Below, in pieces: positions 1-8,995 of a stretch of DNA of 20,967 bases; the stretch's first letter is position 1; each line of letters opens with the position of its first letter. The notes below the pieces were generated by a model that worked only from the letters and a program-made list of their open reading frames with translations, ran no database searches and was not told the DNA's origin. Both the position numbers and the translations under genes were made by a program. Origin of the DNA: Haplosporangium gracile (taxonomy: Eukaryota > Mortierellomycota > Mortierellomycetes > Mortierellales > Mortierellaceae); assembly GCA_015499985.1 (NCBI GenBank), contig JAAAUF010000739.1, positions 1 to 20,967 of the forward strand. The letters are read 5' to 3'.

Positions 1-82
1 AGAAAGAAAAGAAAAGAAGAAAAAGAAAGAAAAGAAAAGAAGAAAAAGAAAGAAAAGAAAAGAAGAAAAAGAAAGAAAGAAG
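1..82. repeat. Purine-only minisatellite, 23-bp unit
   Basis: Three exact tandem copies of a 23-bp A/G unit beginning AGAAAGAAAAGAAAAG occupy 1-23, 24-46 and 47-69, and a degenerate partial copy runs to about 82. The tract is cut by the window edge, so its full length is unknown. All purines lie on the + strand, which makes it a homopurine-homopyrimidine tract. Confidence 0.95.
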
Positions 83-875
83 TGTGTTTATGTGCTCAAA
101 GTTCAAAATGTGGGCAAACAGGAAGAAGGCGCCATCGGTGTTTCTGTTGTACACAATGTACTAAATACTTTCTTGCCGAACTAACTCACATATCAGTCCC
201 CGTTCCCTCTCACAGTTTCCTTTGCCCGTTTTCACCGATCGGTGACAAAGACAGCCATCTTACAAATGGTGCTAGGGGTCTCTTTCATCATGCTTTACCC
301 TCAGGCGAGATATAATATGGTGTGGTTGGATTGGATAGCTGACTTGTTTGTTTAACTGACAAACGCTTGGATCCTCATTTTACCCCCTCCTCCCTCCCAA
401 CTCCCATCTTTTGTTGATTGGAGAAAAAAAGCCAGCGCAGGAAACGCATGTCATCCTCTCCCTCTGTTCCTCTCCGAGGATGCAGGGAAATCAGGGGATA
501 CACGAGAGCTGCGCTTCGACCTTCTTTTTTGTTCGCCTCCCCTCCTTCCCGTCAATATCTAGCTAACTTTAACATGACAAGGAACAAAAAACCAAACACA
601 AAGCTCAAAAAGAAAAAAAGAAAAAAGTCAAACTGAAGGCATGGGCCAGCTAACAAGGCTCGTACAAAAGCCCACTGTATCTCTCCAGCCCTCTTGCGTG
701 TATACTTGTACTCTTGCAAAATGACTGTTATTCTTGTTGTCGGTACCGAAGCATTTTATTCCCCTTTCAGGTGTGCGTATGTGTGAGCGTTTGTGTCCTC
801 GACTGTAAACACAAACTAAGTCCCACCATGTTGTTAGTGGAGAGTGGATGTAGTAGTGGTGACCCTTGACGATCT
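83..875. other. Intergenic, 3' flank of the minus-strand membrane-protein gene
   Basis: No convincing gene is seen here. The short open frames at 82-315 and 418-636 start on non-ATG codons or run through simple A/K-rich sequence, and have no recognisable domain. The right part should be the 3' UTR of the gene ending at 876, and it holds a polyadenylation signal on the minus strand. Confidence 0.6.
755..760 (-). terminator. Polyadenylation signal AATAAA
   Basis: TTTATT on the + strand reads AATAAA on the minus strand, about 115 nt past the stop codon of the gene at 876-1826. This is a plausible distance for a fungal 3' UTR. Confidence 0.5.
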
Positions 876-1826
876 CTAACTGCTTGAGGTGGTGCGCTGT
901 TGCTGTTGGTGTGTATTCAAGAGCGGGCCCTCACTCGTGTGGGTCTGAGAGTGGGTAGCATGGGTATGGCTGTGGTTGTGGCTGTGCACGTGGCTCTCAC
1001 CCAGCTCTGAGACCCCATCCAATGGCCCCCCTCCTCCATGGCGACGCTGTTGCTTTCCACCCTCCTCACCTTCACCTCCCCCATCTACGACCAACCCCTG
1101 TTGGTGATATTCACCATGAGCAGCACTGTGACCATCTTCTTGACCATCTTCCTCGTCAGGACCATCATCCTCTGCAAAAGAACTCGTATTAAAATGACTC
1201 TGCCCATATATCTTGATCAGATCATCCCTTCGTCGACTCCACTTCGACAGCTCCTCTCCGCGCTGGGCAGCGACAGAACTGGCAGTAGACCAGGTCGAAA
1301 TAGGACGCCCTTTGGCATCATGCTGGATGATAACTGCCAAGGGAGCTCGGGACCGGTTGGCGTCATAATACGAGGTGCTCCTGCGTCTTGCCAACAAACG
1401 TTCCTGTTCTGTGCGTTCATCTTCTTCCTCTGTCTCGCTATTCCCCCCATGGTGATGATGGTTGAGTGAGTGATCGTTGGATCCGTATGTTGTAGTGGAG
1501 TAGGCCTTCCAGGAAGAAGAATAGGGCGAAGGGGAGAGGTGCATGGCTTTGAAGCGACGGTAGAGACAGCGGGCAAAGACGAGGGATAGAATAAGGATGA
1601 TAAGGAGGATTGAAAGAATGAATATTGGCAGGAAGAAAGAGATCGAGTCTCTATGGCGTCTTGTTGTTGTTCCTGGCACCGTTTGCTCTCCTCCTCCTCC
1701 TCCTCCTCCTCCTGTTGTTGTATCTGCTTTGAAGAGACCTGCTCCTGCTCCTACACCTGGCGCTGTCAGGTCGAGATGATCGAGGGGCGACAGGCTTGAC
1801 GACGCCTTTGGTATTGGGATATGCAT
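876..1826 (-). CDS. Single-pass membrane protein with histidine-rich cytoplasmic tail, function unknown
   Basis: An intronless 316-codon frame with an ATG at 1826 and a purine at -3. Residues 1-60 are Ser/Thr/Gly-rich, with a Gly8 run at about 39-46. One strong transmembrane helix lies at about 63-85 (SFFLPIFILSILLIILILSL) and is followed by FARCLYRRFK. The juxtamembrane basic cluster predicts an inside C-terminus, and its Cys could be palmitoylated. No cleavable signal peptide is seen, so a type III topology is likely. The roughly 230-residue tail carries an NHHHHGG patch, acidic stretches, a basic segment (EQERLLARRRST) and an alternating-His block SHVHSHNHSHTHATHSQTH at about 278-296, then polyQ and Ser. 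Histidine strings of this kind bind Zn, Cu or Ni in transporter loops; metal binding here is inference. I do not recognise the family. The frame is well supported because the antisense frames lack domains. It is divergent from the gene at 2536. Confidence 0.75.
   Translation of the reverse strand: MHIPIPKASSSLSPLDHLDLTAPGVGAGAGLFKADTTTGGGGGGGGEQTVPGTTTRRHRDSISFFLPIFILSILLIILILSLVFARCLYRRFKAMHLSPSPYSSSWKAYSTTTYGSNDHSLNHHHHGGNSETEEEDERTEQERLLARRRSTSYYDANRSRAPLAVIIQHDAKGRPISTWSTASSVAAQRGEELSKWSRRRDDLIKIYGQSHFNTSSFAEDDGPDEEDGQEDGHSAAHGEYHQQGLVVDGGGEGEEGGKQQRRHGGGGPLDGVSELGESHVHSHNHSHTHATHSQTHTSEGPLLNTHQQQQRTTSSS
1689..1712. repeat. (TCC)8 trinucleotide repeat in coding sequence
   Basis: Eight TCC units on the + strand encode the Gly8 run (GGA codons) in the N-terminal region of the minus-strand membrane protein. 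A perfect repeat of one codon suggests recent slippage and likely length polymorphism without a frameshift. Confidence 0.9.
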
Positions 1827-2535
1827 TGCTTGTGATATGTGATATGTGATTGAATATCTGAAAAGAGGGAGAGTGGAAGGAAGTATGCGTGGATGGAGTG
1901 CAAGGAATGAGAGGCTGTTGTTGTTTTGATAAGGTAAATTGGTATCCTGTTGCTGTTGTTTGTGAAAGGGTGGAGCGGAGGATGAAAGGTGTCAAGGAAG
2001 GCAAAGAGAGAGAAAAGTGAAATAAGAGTGAAGAGCAGTGAGAAGTGAGTGGGGTAGATAGCCGGTGGGTGGGTTCAGGGAGAGAGAAAGACGAGGCAGA
2101 AGGGTATGAAACGTGGGTTTGGAGAGGCAAAAAGAGAGTGAAACGAAGACAAGAGAGGAGAAGAAAAAAAGGTTATCGAGGATAAAGACGTGAGAATGCA
2201 AAAGGGATGAAAGTGAAGAAGAAAAGAAGAAAGTGCAAAGCAGAAGGGCGTACAGAGAAAAGAAAAGAAAAAAAAAGAAAAAAAAAAAAGACGCATGTGC
2301 ACATGCGGACTGCGTGGGAGGGTGTTGTGACTGAGAACCAACGACGAGAAGCGAGTGACTCTTTGACTTTTTTTTTTTATGCTCTTGCTTTTTTGTGCTG
2401 CTGCGAGTGCAGGTGGTGGCAAACAAACGCAAACAAGGGTATTTTGTCTGACCTGCGAGTGCACAATCAGCAACATCCATAACAAACGACACACTCCTTT
2501 CATTGCACAAACAAGACAAACAAAGAAAACGAGGC
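1827..2535. promoter_or_regulatory. Divergent promoter region with CT-rich tract
   Basis: These 709 bp separate the ATGs of the minus-strand membrane protein (1826) and the plus-strand FAAP100-like gene (2536). From 1860 to 2290 the + strand is strongly purine-rich, so the membrane-protein gene is preceded by a long CT-rich stretch as in many fungal promoters and 5' UTRs. The half near 2536 is CA-rich. A perfect palindrome lies in between at 2292-2307. Open frames on the minus strand here are by-products of pyrimidine-rich sequence, which lacks stop codons. Confidence 0.55.
2292..2307. promoter_or_regulatory. Perfect 16-bp palindrome CGCATGTGCACATGCG
   Basis: CGCATGTGCACATGCG equals its own reverse complement and follows directly after an A-rich tract at about 2262-2290. 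It contains two overlapping E-box-like hexamers, CATGTG and CACATG, around a TGTGCACA core. Its symmetry and its place between two divergent start codons suggest a homodimeric transcription-factor site. The factor is unknown. Confidence 0.4.
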
Positions 2536-5500
2536 ATGGCAACCATACTGGCACACCACCTGCCACCGCCTCACACTCATTCAACAAGTCAATCGCCTAC
2601 AGGCCCGCCACTACTGCAACAACTCACACGCAACAGCAATAAGAAGCAACAACAGCCAGTCATCGTAATCCACTCACACCCAACAACACTCCATCTCTTC
2701 ACCAACAACTCCCTCCAGGTAACAGAAACACTGACAAAAATACGTCTTTTCTGATCAGTTACAGCCAAAAGTATAGAAAGGAATAAACAGACGAAATAAT
2801 AATAAAGGGATAACAACAACAACTTACTCTCTAGAGTGCTTGGTCGTTCCCGTCCCCGATCGTATCCTACTCTTACTCCTGCAGCAACTCCAACTTCAAC
2901 GGCGCCAAGCAACGGCAGCGACAACAACATCAGGAATATGAAGATGACGGGATCATACTGGTTGTCGCCACGCAGGACGGATCGATCTGGAACGTGCCTC
3001 TACCCGTGACCAACGCCAACAACAATTCATTCAATCAAAAGGGTGGTGGTGGGAGTACGAAAAACCAAATATCAGCAGCTTTAGGGGAAGGAAGAATGTC
3101 GTTGCTTTCTTCGCCTGAGATCGCCATCAAGGTAGAGGATGACGACAATAGCAAGAGATTAGAAGTAGAGGAAGAAGAAGAGGTTGAGTTGTGGAACGAC
3201 GAGGATGGATTGGTGGTTGACGAGGATTTCAATGCACTCGACTCCCTCTTCCCTCCTGCAAACAAACGGCAGCGAACTGCTTCACCCTCACCAACAACAG
3301 CATCGGCAGTAATCCCTCATGGTGTAGCAGATCGCTCTCACAAAGTCCAGCTCGTAAACAATGCGCAACATCTCATCGGATCTGAGGTACAACAAGCTCT
3401 TTCGATTATCAATGCACCACGTCTTTTGAGTATCATCTAATATATCACGCATATATCTGACATCCAACTTCGTTCCCTCTTTCCCACATAGGCAAACGTA
3501 TCGCATATCGCGTTCGTGGCAGGAGATCTTCTGATTTTTCGCTACGGAGAAGGGTTAGTCCACTGGACTTCCAGCCACCAATTTGTTCCGCACACTGAAA
3601 TCACTCGACAATTCGTTCCCAAGGCGCATAATCTACAGGCTGTCGCTCGGATTTCTGAATACCCGCTTCACAGGACGCAAGATGGACATGCAGGGACTTT
3701 GTTTGTCGAGACGAGAGCTTCTGTTATCTATCGTATCTCGATCTCTGCTGCTGCAGAGGGGACTGTTGCTATTCAGGAGATGTTCACAGCCAAGGTACGA
3801 ACGGCCTTATTCCTTTTGTGGACGTGCAATATAATAGAGTGCTCAGGTTCAGTCGACTAATTTTCAGTATCAACCAATTTGAATAATTAGGAACCCATTG
3901 CAGCGCTACTCGTCATCCCAAGCAAAACCCCAGGTCGTGGCCAGAGTCTTTTAGTCGTTGGGTGCGTGCTGTCTCCTATGAGATGAGCTTTTACGTCGAC
4001 TTTCACCAAACAACTACAACTACAACTGACAACACGGCATTCGATCTCGCTCAATCACATTACGATAGGTCAAGAGGCACTATGTCATGGAACGAAACGC
4101 AAGTGGGCCAGGATGGCACTCCTTTAGCCTCTGCACCCAAGACTCTAGCTCTTGACATGGATTTACAGTCCGCATTTGTTGCAGAGGTAACGCCTCTGTA
4201 ACTTAACGCCACCATGCTGGCTCTTGAGAACGATGAACAAGCTCTGACCTTCTTTATTATCGTGTAATGCTCATAATAGGAGCATTTGTATGTATTTACG
4301 GGAAAGGGTCGACTCCTTCGACTGCCGCTGGCGTCGCTAAAATTCGCAGATCATAAGGACCAGGAAATCATGGATCTGCCTCCGCTTTGTGCCATATCAC
4401 CCATATTCTCAAACGACGACACTAAGACAATCGAGGGTCTCTACGGATTCAACCAACAAGGACAACTGCTTAAATTCCCAGCAGAGTGGAAAAAGTAGGT
4501 TTTTCCTCATGCGTGCGATGATTTGTTTCTAATAACATGTATCTTTTCCCACCCCTTTGCACTAACTAAGCTTTGTTTTTTGTTTTGTTTTGTGTTTGCT
4601 TTGGCCTCTGGATAGACACGCGAGGACCCAGGGAGTGGTAGATGCACGAGAAACAGTCGGAAGGGCACTTTCGGAACTAGAGAACTTATCGGATCTAGTC
4701 AAGCGACTCGAGACCCAATGTCGGGTACAGTTCAAACCATCCAAACACACCCAATAGAGGACACGGATGCGTGTTCCCTTTGCGTGTTTGTTATGCATCT
4801 TTTGTGTGAATGAATTGCTCTTTGGCATGTGTTTGATAAGAGAAAAGGGGCCAGGAAGACAGGCAGTTAGCAAGGAAAAATGTTGGAAAATGGGAATCGA
4901 AGGGAAAATGCATGGCAATATAACGTAATATAATGAACTAACCTAACAACGTATATGATGGTGTCTTTCTTCTTACTTTCATCTTTTTTCGAAAAAAAAA
5001 AATTGCTTTCGTTAGTTGGAAAATCAGAGGATCGCGACGTATAATCGCCTGGTATTCGAGCTACAGCAGTCAGTGTTGGCTACTTTCTCTCGACAGGATA
5101 TCAGCGCTGGAGGCGGTGGAGAGGATGTGGATATGAATATGGAGGCGGGACTGTTAATCGAAACGTCGTTGTCGACATTTTCGCACGTCGTGTCGGATGG
5201 GTATGAGGGCACCAAGCGATTCTATGCACGGTTGAGGATCAAGTCCAGAGCTAACATCGATTGGAGTCGTGGGTGGTCTGGTGCGTCCTTGCTTCATTAT
5301 TGGCGCTTTCTGGGCTTATTTTTTTTAACTTTATTGAATTCGAAACTGATCTCCTGCCTCTTTTTTTTTGTGAACGTGAGCAGTGGGAGTAAATGTGACA
5401 AGAAAGGTCGAATTCTGTCCGCACGGAAAGCCGACGACGACCTTTCAACAATACAACAACACCAGGAAGAAGAAAGAAAGCTGGATGCATAATCAAACAT

Positions 5501-6561
5501 ACGCAAGCCTTCGAATGCTTACCTGCCATACACCCTGGACACTAGACATTGAACTCAATCGGGAGATGCTCAGCTCTTTACTGTTACAGGTCTCGATCGG
5601 GTTACTGTTCCGTGAACCTGGACTTTCTCACCAGTCAAAGGCAGAAGATGGTCAAGCAGGAGAAGGGGGTTTTTCGGCGTACTTTGTGGTGGATAGTTTG
5701 GATCTGGATGTGGTGGACTTTGTGGAGGGGGTTGAGGATCCTTTAAAACGCGACGTGCCTGCTTTTGTTCAGCGTCATTCTCATCCTCCTACTATTACCA
5801 ATACCAACAATGTCAACAGCAAGGATAAGGACAAGGAAGACGACGGGTGCATGCAATGCAAGGTCGAAAAAGGAAACACATCCGGTACAGACACTACTGG
5901 CACAGACAGAGGTACAGGCACAGGGATGATGGAAGCAGCGTCAGTATTTCGACCTATAAAATTCGAGATCGACACGACGTCCATCCCCATCCCACAATGT
6001 CTACCGGCCCTTCTCCTCCCCTTGGATTCCTGTCACGATGGCCGTAAGGCTGTCAAGATTGTAGACATGTTGATCGCAGGAGGAAAGTCACTCGGGTTGA
6101 ATGGTGGGCAAGCTTGTTTCAGAACGTGTTTTATTGTCCCAGATGAGTGTCTCAGTTCTTCTGGAAGGAGTGATCTCTTCCCGGTGATTCGTCCGCCTAC
6201 ACAGCAAGGGATGCAGGGTTATTGGGATCAAAGGAGCAACTTTAATGTTGACGCAGTTCGAAGTTCTAGGAATATCAATGCCTGGGCAAGTGTAGGAGTG
6301 GGATTGGAGGCGGGAGGAGGTTTAGGGGCAGGTGGACATGGACAGATTGAGGATCCTGATTTGCGGTGCGTTTGGATTGACCTTGAAGTTCCTTCTTCCA
6401 CAAATAGTGGTGGAAGGTCTGGTCAACAGCAACAGCAACAGCAGGAAGAGGAAGGAGAGGGAGTGGTGAGGGCTCAGGTGCTGGTGCGGGGGTCTGATCT
6501 GAAGCGGGTGTTTGTTGTTCGACAGGCGATCGAGCGACGGATTCGAGCACTTTTCGATTGA
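2536..6561 (+). CDS. FAAP100: FAAP100/FANCB-like Fanconi anaemia core-complex beta-propeller protein (9 exons, 997 aa)
   Basis: Model: exons 2536-2718, 2835-3386, 3492-3794, 3891-3961, 4069-4186, 4280-4494, 4616-4724, 5016-5280 and 5384-6561. All junctions are GT-AG and phase-consistent, giving 997 codons; human FAAP100 is 881 aa. The ATG context GGCATGG is good. Residues 30-480 hold short beta-strand blades (VIVIHSHPTTLHLFTNN; DDGIILVVATQDGSIWNV; DLLIFRYGEGLVHW; HLYVFTGKGRLLRL; LYGFNQQGQLLKF), as in a WD-like propeller. This is interrupted by an acidic insert at about 110-210 ending in an NLS-like NKRQRTASPS. A helical/coiled segment follows at about 485-540 (ETVGRALSELENLSDLVKRL, then LENQRIATYNRLVFELQQ), then a beta-rich C-terminal half with a low-complexity insert at about 730-800. 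The order, and several segments recalled from human FAAP100 (EPIAALLV; VVGSRGTM; coil; IDWSRGWSVGVNV; C-terminal DLKRVFVVRQAIERRI), match the FAAP100/FANCB family. Those proteins pair with FANCL to monoubiquitinate FANCD2-FANCI in nuclear crosslink repair. FANCB rather than FAAP100 is possible; the family call is an inference without a search. Confidence 0.6.
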
Positions 6562-6569
6562 ATTGGCTA

Positions 6570-6575
6570 AATAAA
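6570..6575 (+). terminator. Polyadenylation signal AATAAA
   Basis: AATAAA occurs 9 nt after the TGA of the FAAP100-like gene. This would give a short 3' UTR, and later AT-rich sites may also serve. Confidence 0.45.
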
Positions 6576-6718
6576 TCGAATGCTCACAGCACTCGGAAGA
6601 ACATTGCCACTTTAGACCCATTCATGCAAACGTTCTCAGGCCAGATATGATAATATTTTTTCTTTTATTGTGACAAACAAGGACGAAAAAAAAAAAAAGA
6701 AAACTGTACAGGGTTCGA

Positions 6719-6763
6719 TTGTTTGTGTGTTTGTTTGTGTGTTTGTTTGTTTGTTTGTTTGTA
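6719..6763. repeat. (TTTG)n / TG microsatellite
   Basis: An interrupted TTTG tetranucleotide repeat with TG interruptions (GTTTGTGTGTTTG pattern) lies in the 3' spacer. The complementary motif CAAA occurs as a separate tract near 12269-12320. Confidence 0.9.
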
Positions 6764-6797
6764 TGTTGGGAATGCAAAGGCAAATAATGAATACAAG

Positions 6798-6819
6798 AAA
6801 AAAAAAAAAAAAAAAAAAA
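6798..6819. repeat. A22 homopolymer
   Basis: Twenty-two consecutive A residues on the + strand lie in the spacer between convergent genes. The exact length is prone to sequencing slippage. Confidence 0.9.
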
Positions 6820-6929
6820 GGGAAAAGAAAGAGGCAGAGTGGAGAATGTATAATCTTAAACCTTCATCATGACAAAAGGGTATAGTTTTTTGAAAGGATA
6901 TGAACAAAGAAAAGAAAAGTATCAGCCGC

Positions 6930-8995
6930 TTAGAGAGAAGAGCTGTGGTAAACCATAGACCCGTACCACGCAATCAACTCTTTGACGCCCGTAACAGCCG
7001 TGTACACTTGCCACAACATGCCTGGTCCCGCCGCGGCCTTTGCAGGGTGTGCGGTATCATTTGCACGCCGAGCGACGATCCCATCGTTAGACGAGAGACG
7101 ATACCGTCGCGAGGTGGTATGTCGACGGCGCTTGTTGCGGAATCCGGTGGAATGCCGTTTACTCCTGCCAAGTCCATTGAACTCGTCGTATTCTTCATCT
7201 TCCTCGTCCAGAAGATCCTCGGAGTCGTCCTCATCATCTCCATCGTCCGTGAACTCCTCGTCTGTGGTGGAGATACCGCCCTCACGACAGTCTTCGAGAT
7301 AGTAATCATCGTTGTAATTGCACTCGGGTCGGTTCTCATCATCGTCCTGGTAATACACCCTTGAGCTCGACCGAGATCCATGGGACGAAGAAGTACGGAC
7401 CTTTATAAAAGTCGTAGTAGCGTTTTCGAACGTGGCTGCAGAGGCAGTAGCGGTCGAGATGAGCCCCGCGCGATGCAATGAATGCTGCAACGTCGGCGAC
7501 AATCCATCCTGCTGACCATTAACTTGAGATGACTGCGGGGCAATAAAAGAAGAGCAGGTCGTGGTTTGAATGGCGGGGTCAGAATGTGCCCTCGTAGGCT
7601 GGGCGCGCGAGATCCGGAAGGGAGGCGAAGTCGGCAAAAAGATCAATTCTTGGACCTCAAGGCTGAACCGCAGCTGCTTAGCCGACGCCGAGGGGACTAG
7701 CCGTCCACCACGATGATGGTGACCAGAGGTGCTGCCATTGCCGCCGATGGTGGCACGACGACCGCCGGCGACAGGAGCAGAGCGGACAGAGACATTCATG
7801 TTAAGGTTGATGTTGAAGTTCAGCCGACTCGGGTGGGATGCAGATTTGGGGAATGACGCCCGACGCTGGTCATGGCTTCGGAAATGGTACTTTGTCGGCG
7901 ATGGGAAGATGGGCAAAAAGAAGGTCGAAGTACTGCTCTCGTCTCCATCAGCCATGGGTGACATAGGCTCTGATCGAGTTCCTTCCACAAACGCTACCAG
8001 TGTTGATGAGGATGATCCTTCAGTGGATGAAGTTAAGGAGAAGGAGGCGAGGGCCTTAGCGAGGGCAAGATAGTGAGGTGTCTGGGTGAAGGACCGGAGC
8101 TCCTCAACGGTCTGGGCCATTGTGCCCATTTGCTTCAAGGCCGACTTTTGTGGTCGGGAGAGGGCGTTCTCTTCGATGGGTGAGGATGACAATGATGACG
8201 AAGATGACTCGTCCTTGACCGCAGCAGCAGGAGCAGAGGTGTCGATATGAAGGGGGGAAACAGAAGCGTCTGCTTCTGAATGGACATTGGATGCAGGGCT
8301 GGGAACATCAATCGCTGTTGTTGTTGTCGTGTTTATTGATGTTGATGTTGATGCTGATGCTGATGCTGCGGTGTCAACTACGACAATTGGATCAGAAGCA
8401 ACCGCCTCAGAAGATGTGGAGGGTGAGGGTGGTGAAAGTTGAGTCTCGATAGCGGTCGCCGTCGTTGTTGATTCCGGTGCCTCGTTTTCTTCTGCCGCTG
8501 CCGTTGCCATTGTTGCTGTTGCTGTTTCTGAAACTGCTGGCAATTCCTCCAAAGGCGATACAGAGACCTCGGCTGCTGCAGCAATGGCGAGGGACTCGAT
8601 GTCACTGGAAAGACCATCCACAGAGAGAGGAGACGGTGTGCGTTGCTGAGAGGAGTATTGCGAGAACGCTGCTGTCCAGTCACAGGTTAGTGATTGCTCT
8701 TGCTGTTGAGGTTGGGCAGCATTGTAGAGGGGACCATAGAGCCACAGCACATCACATTCCTTCTGCCTATATACATAAACACGAGTTTAAAAAAAATATT
8801 AATAAAAAGGTAAGCCGAGTGATTAGTGTTTAGTTTCTAGAGGAGTGGAGTGGAGTAAAGAAACAAAAACCATCCTTTGCATGCAGTCCTATTTTTTTTG
8901 ACCCCGTAGTATGGATGGATGGATGCCTTGGATGTGTAATGGGTGCGATGTACGTGTGTAAGAGATATTAATGTTATCCATCCTGGCACCGACAT
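6930..8995 (-). CDS. Large disordered acidic/basic protein, function unknown (2 exons, ~624 aa)
   Basis: The main exon 6930-8762 is open for 610 codons, but its 5' end has no in-frame ATG before a stop at 8787-8789, so an upstream exon is needed. A phase-0 model uses ATG at 8995, exon 8954-8995 (14 codons, MSVPGWITLISLTH), intron 8763-8953 with GTACAT donor, GGCAG acceptor and an upstream CTAAT, giving H|KECDVLWLYGPLYN. Features: a hydrophobic N-terminus; long Ser/Thr/Ala-rich disorder; a probable helical segment (MAQTVEELRSFTQTPHYLAL); a non-repetitive block LRFSLEVQELIFLPTSPPFR; two R-x-x-S-x-P sites, RRASFP (about 314) and RAHSDP (about 405); a very acidic block at about 486-545; then basic NLS-like NKRRRHTTSRRYR; and an aromatic C-terminus (LWQVYTAVTGVKELIAWYGS). 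The two aromatic ends and the LRFSLEV block look conserved, but I do not recognise the family. A nuclear regulator with 14-3-3 binding is only a guess. The main exon is firm; exon 1 is tentative. Confidence 0.65.

Larger units (their letters stand above)
6562..6929. other. Convergent intergenic spacer with microsatellites
   Basis: These 368 bp lie between two convergent genes. They hold an A13 run at 6686-6698, a (TTTG)n tract at 6719-6763 and an A22 run at 6798-6819. TTTATT at 6664-6669 is AATAAA on the minus strand, far downstream of the minus-strand stop at 6930. No gene is seen. Confidence 0.7.

Noticed and set aside
82..636. Short plus-strand frames at 82-315 and 418-636
   Set aside because: They start with non-ATG codons or are lysine-rich simple sequence, and show no domain or splice context.
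1038..1469. 143-codon plus-strand frame opposite the membrane-protein gene
   Set aside because: It is an antisense shadow of a gene with a clear membrane helix and compositional structure. It has no domain of its own.
1992..2587. Two long minus-strand frames (184 and 170 codons)
   Set aside because: They are Phe/Ser/Leu-rich translations of the pyrimidine-rich strand of the divergent promoter and overlap exon 1 of the FAAP100-like gene.
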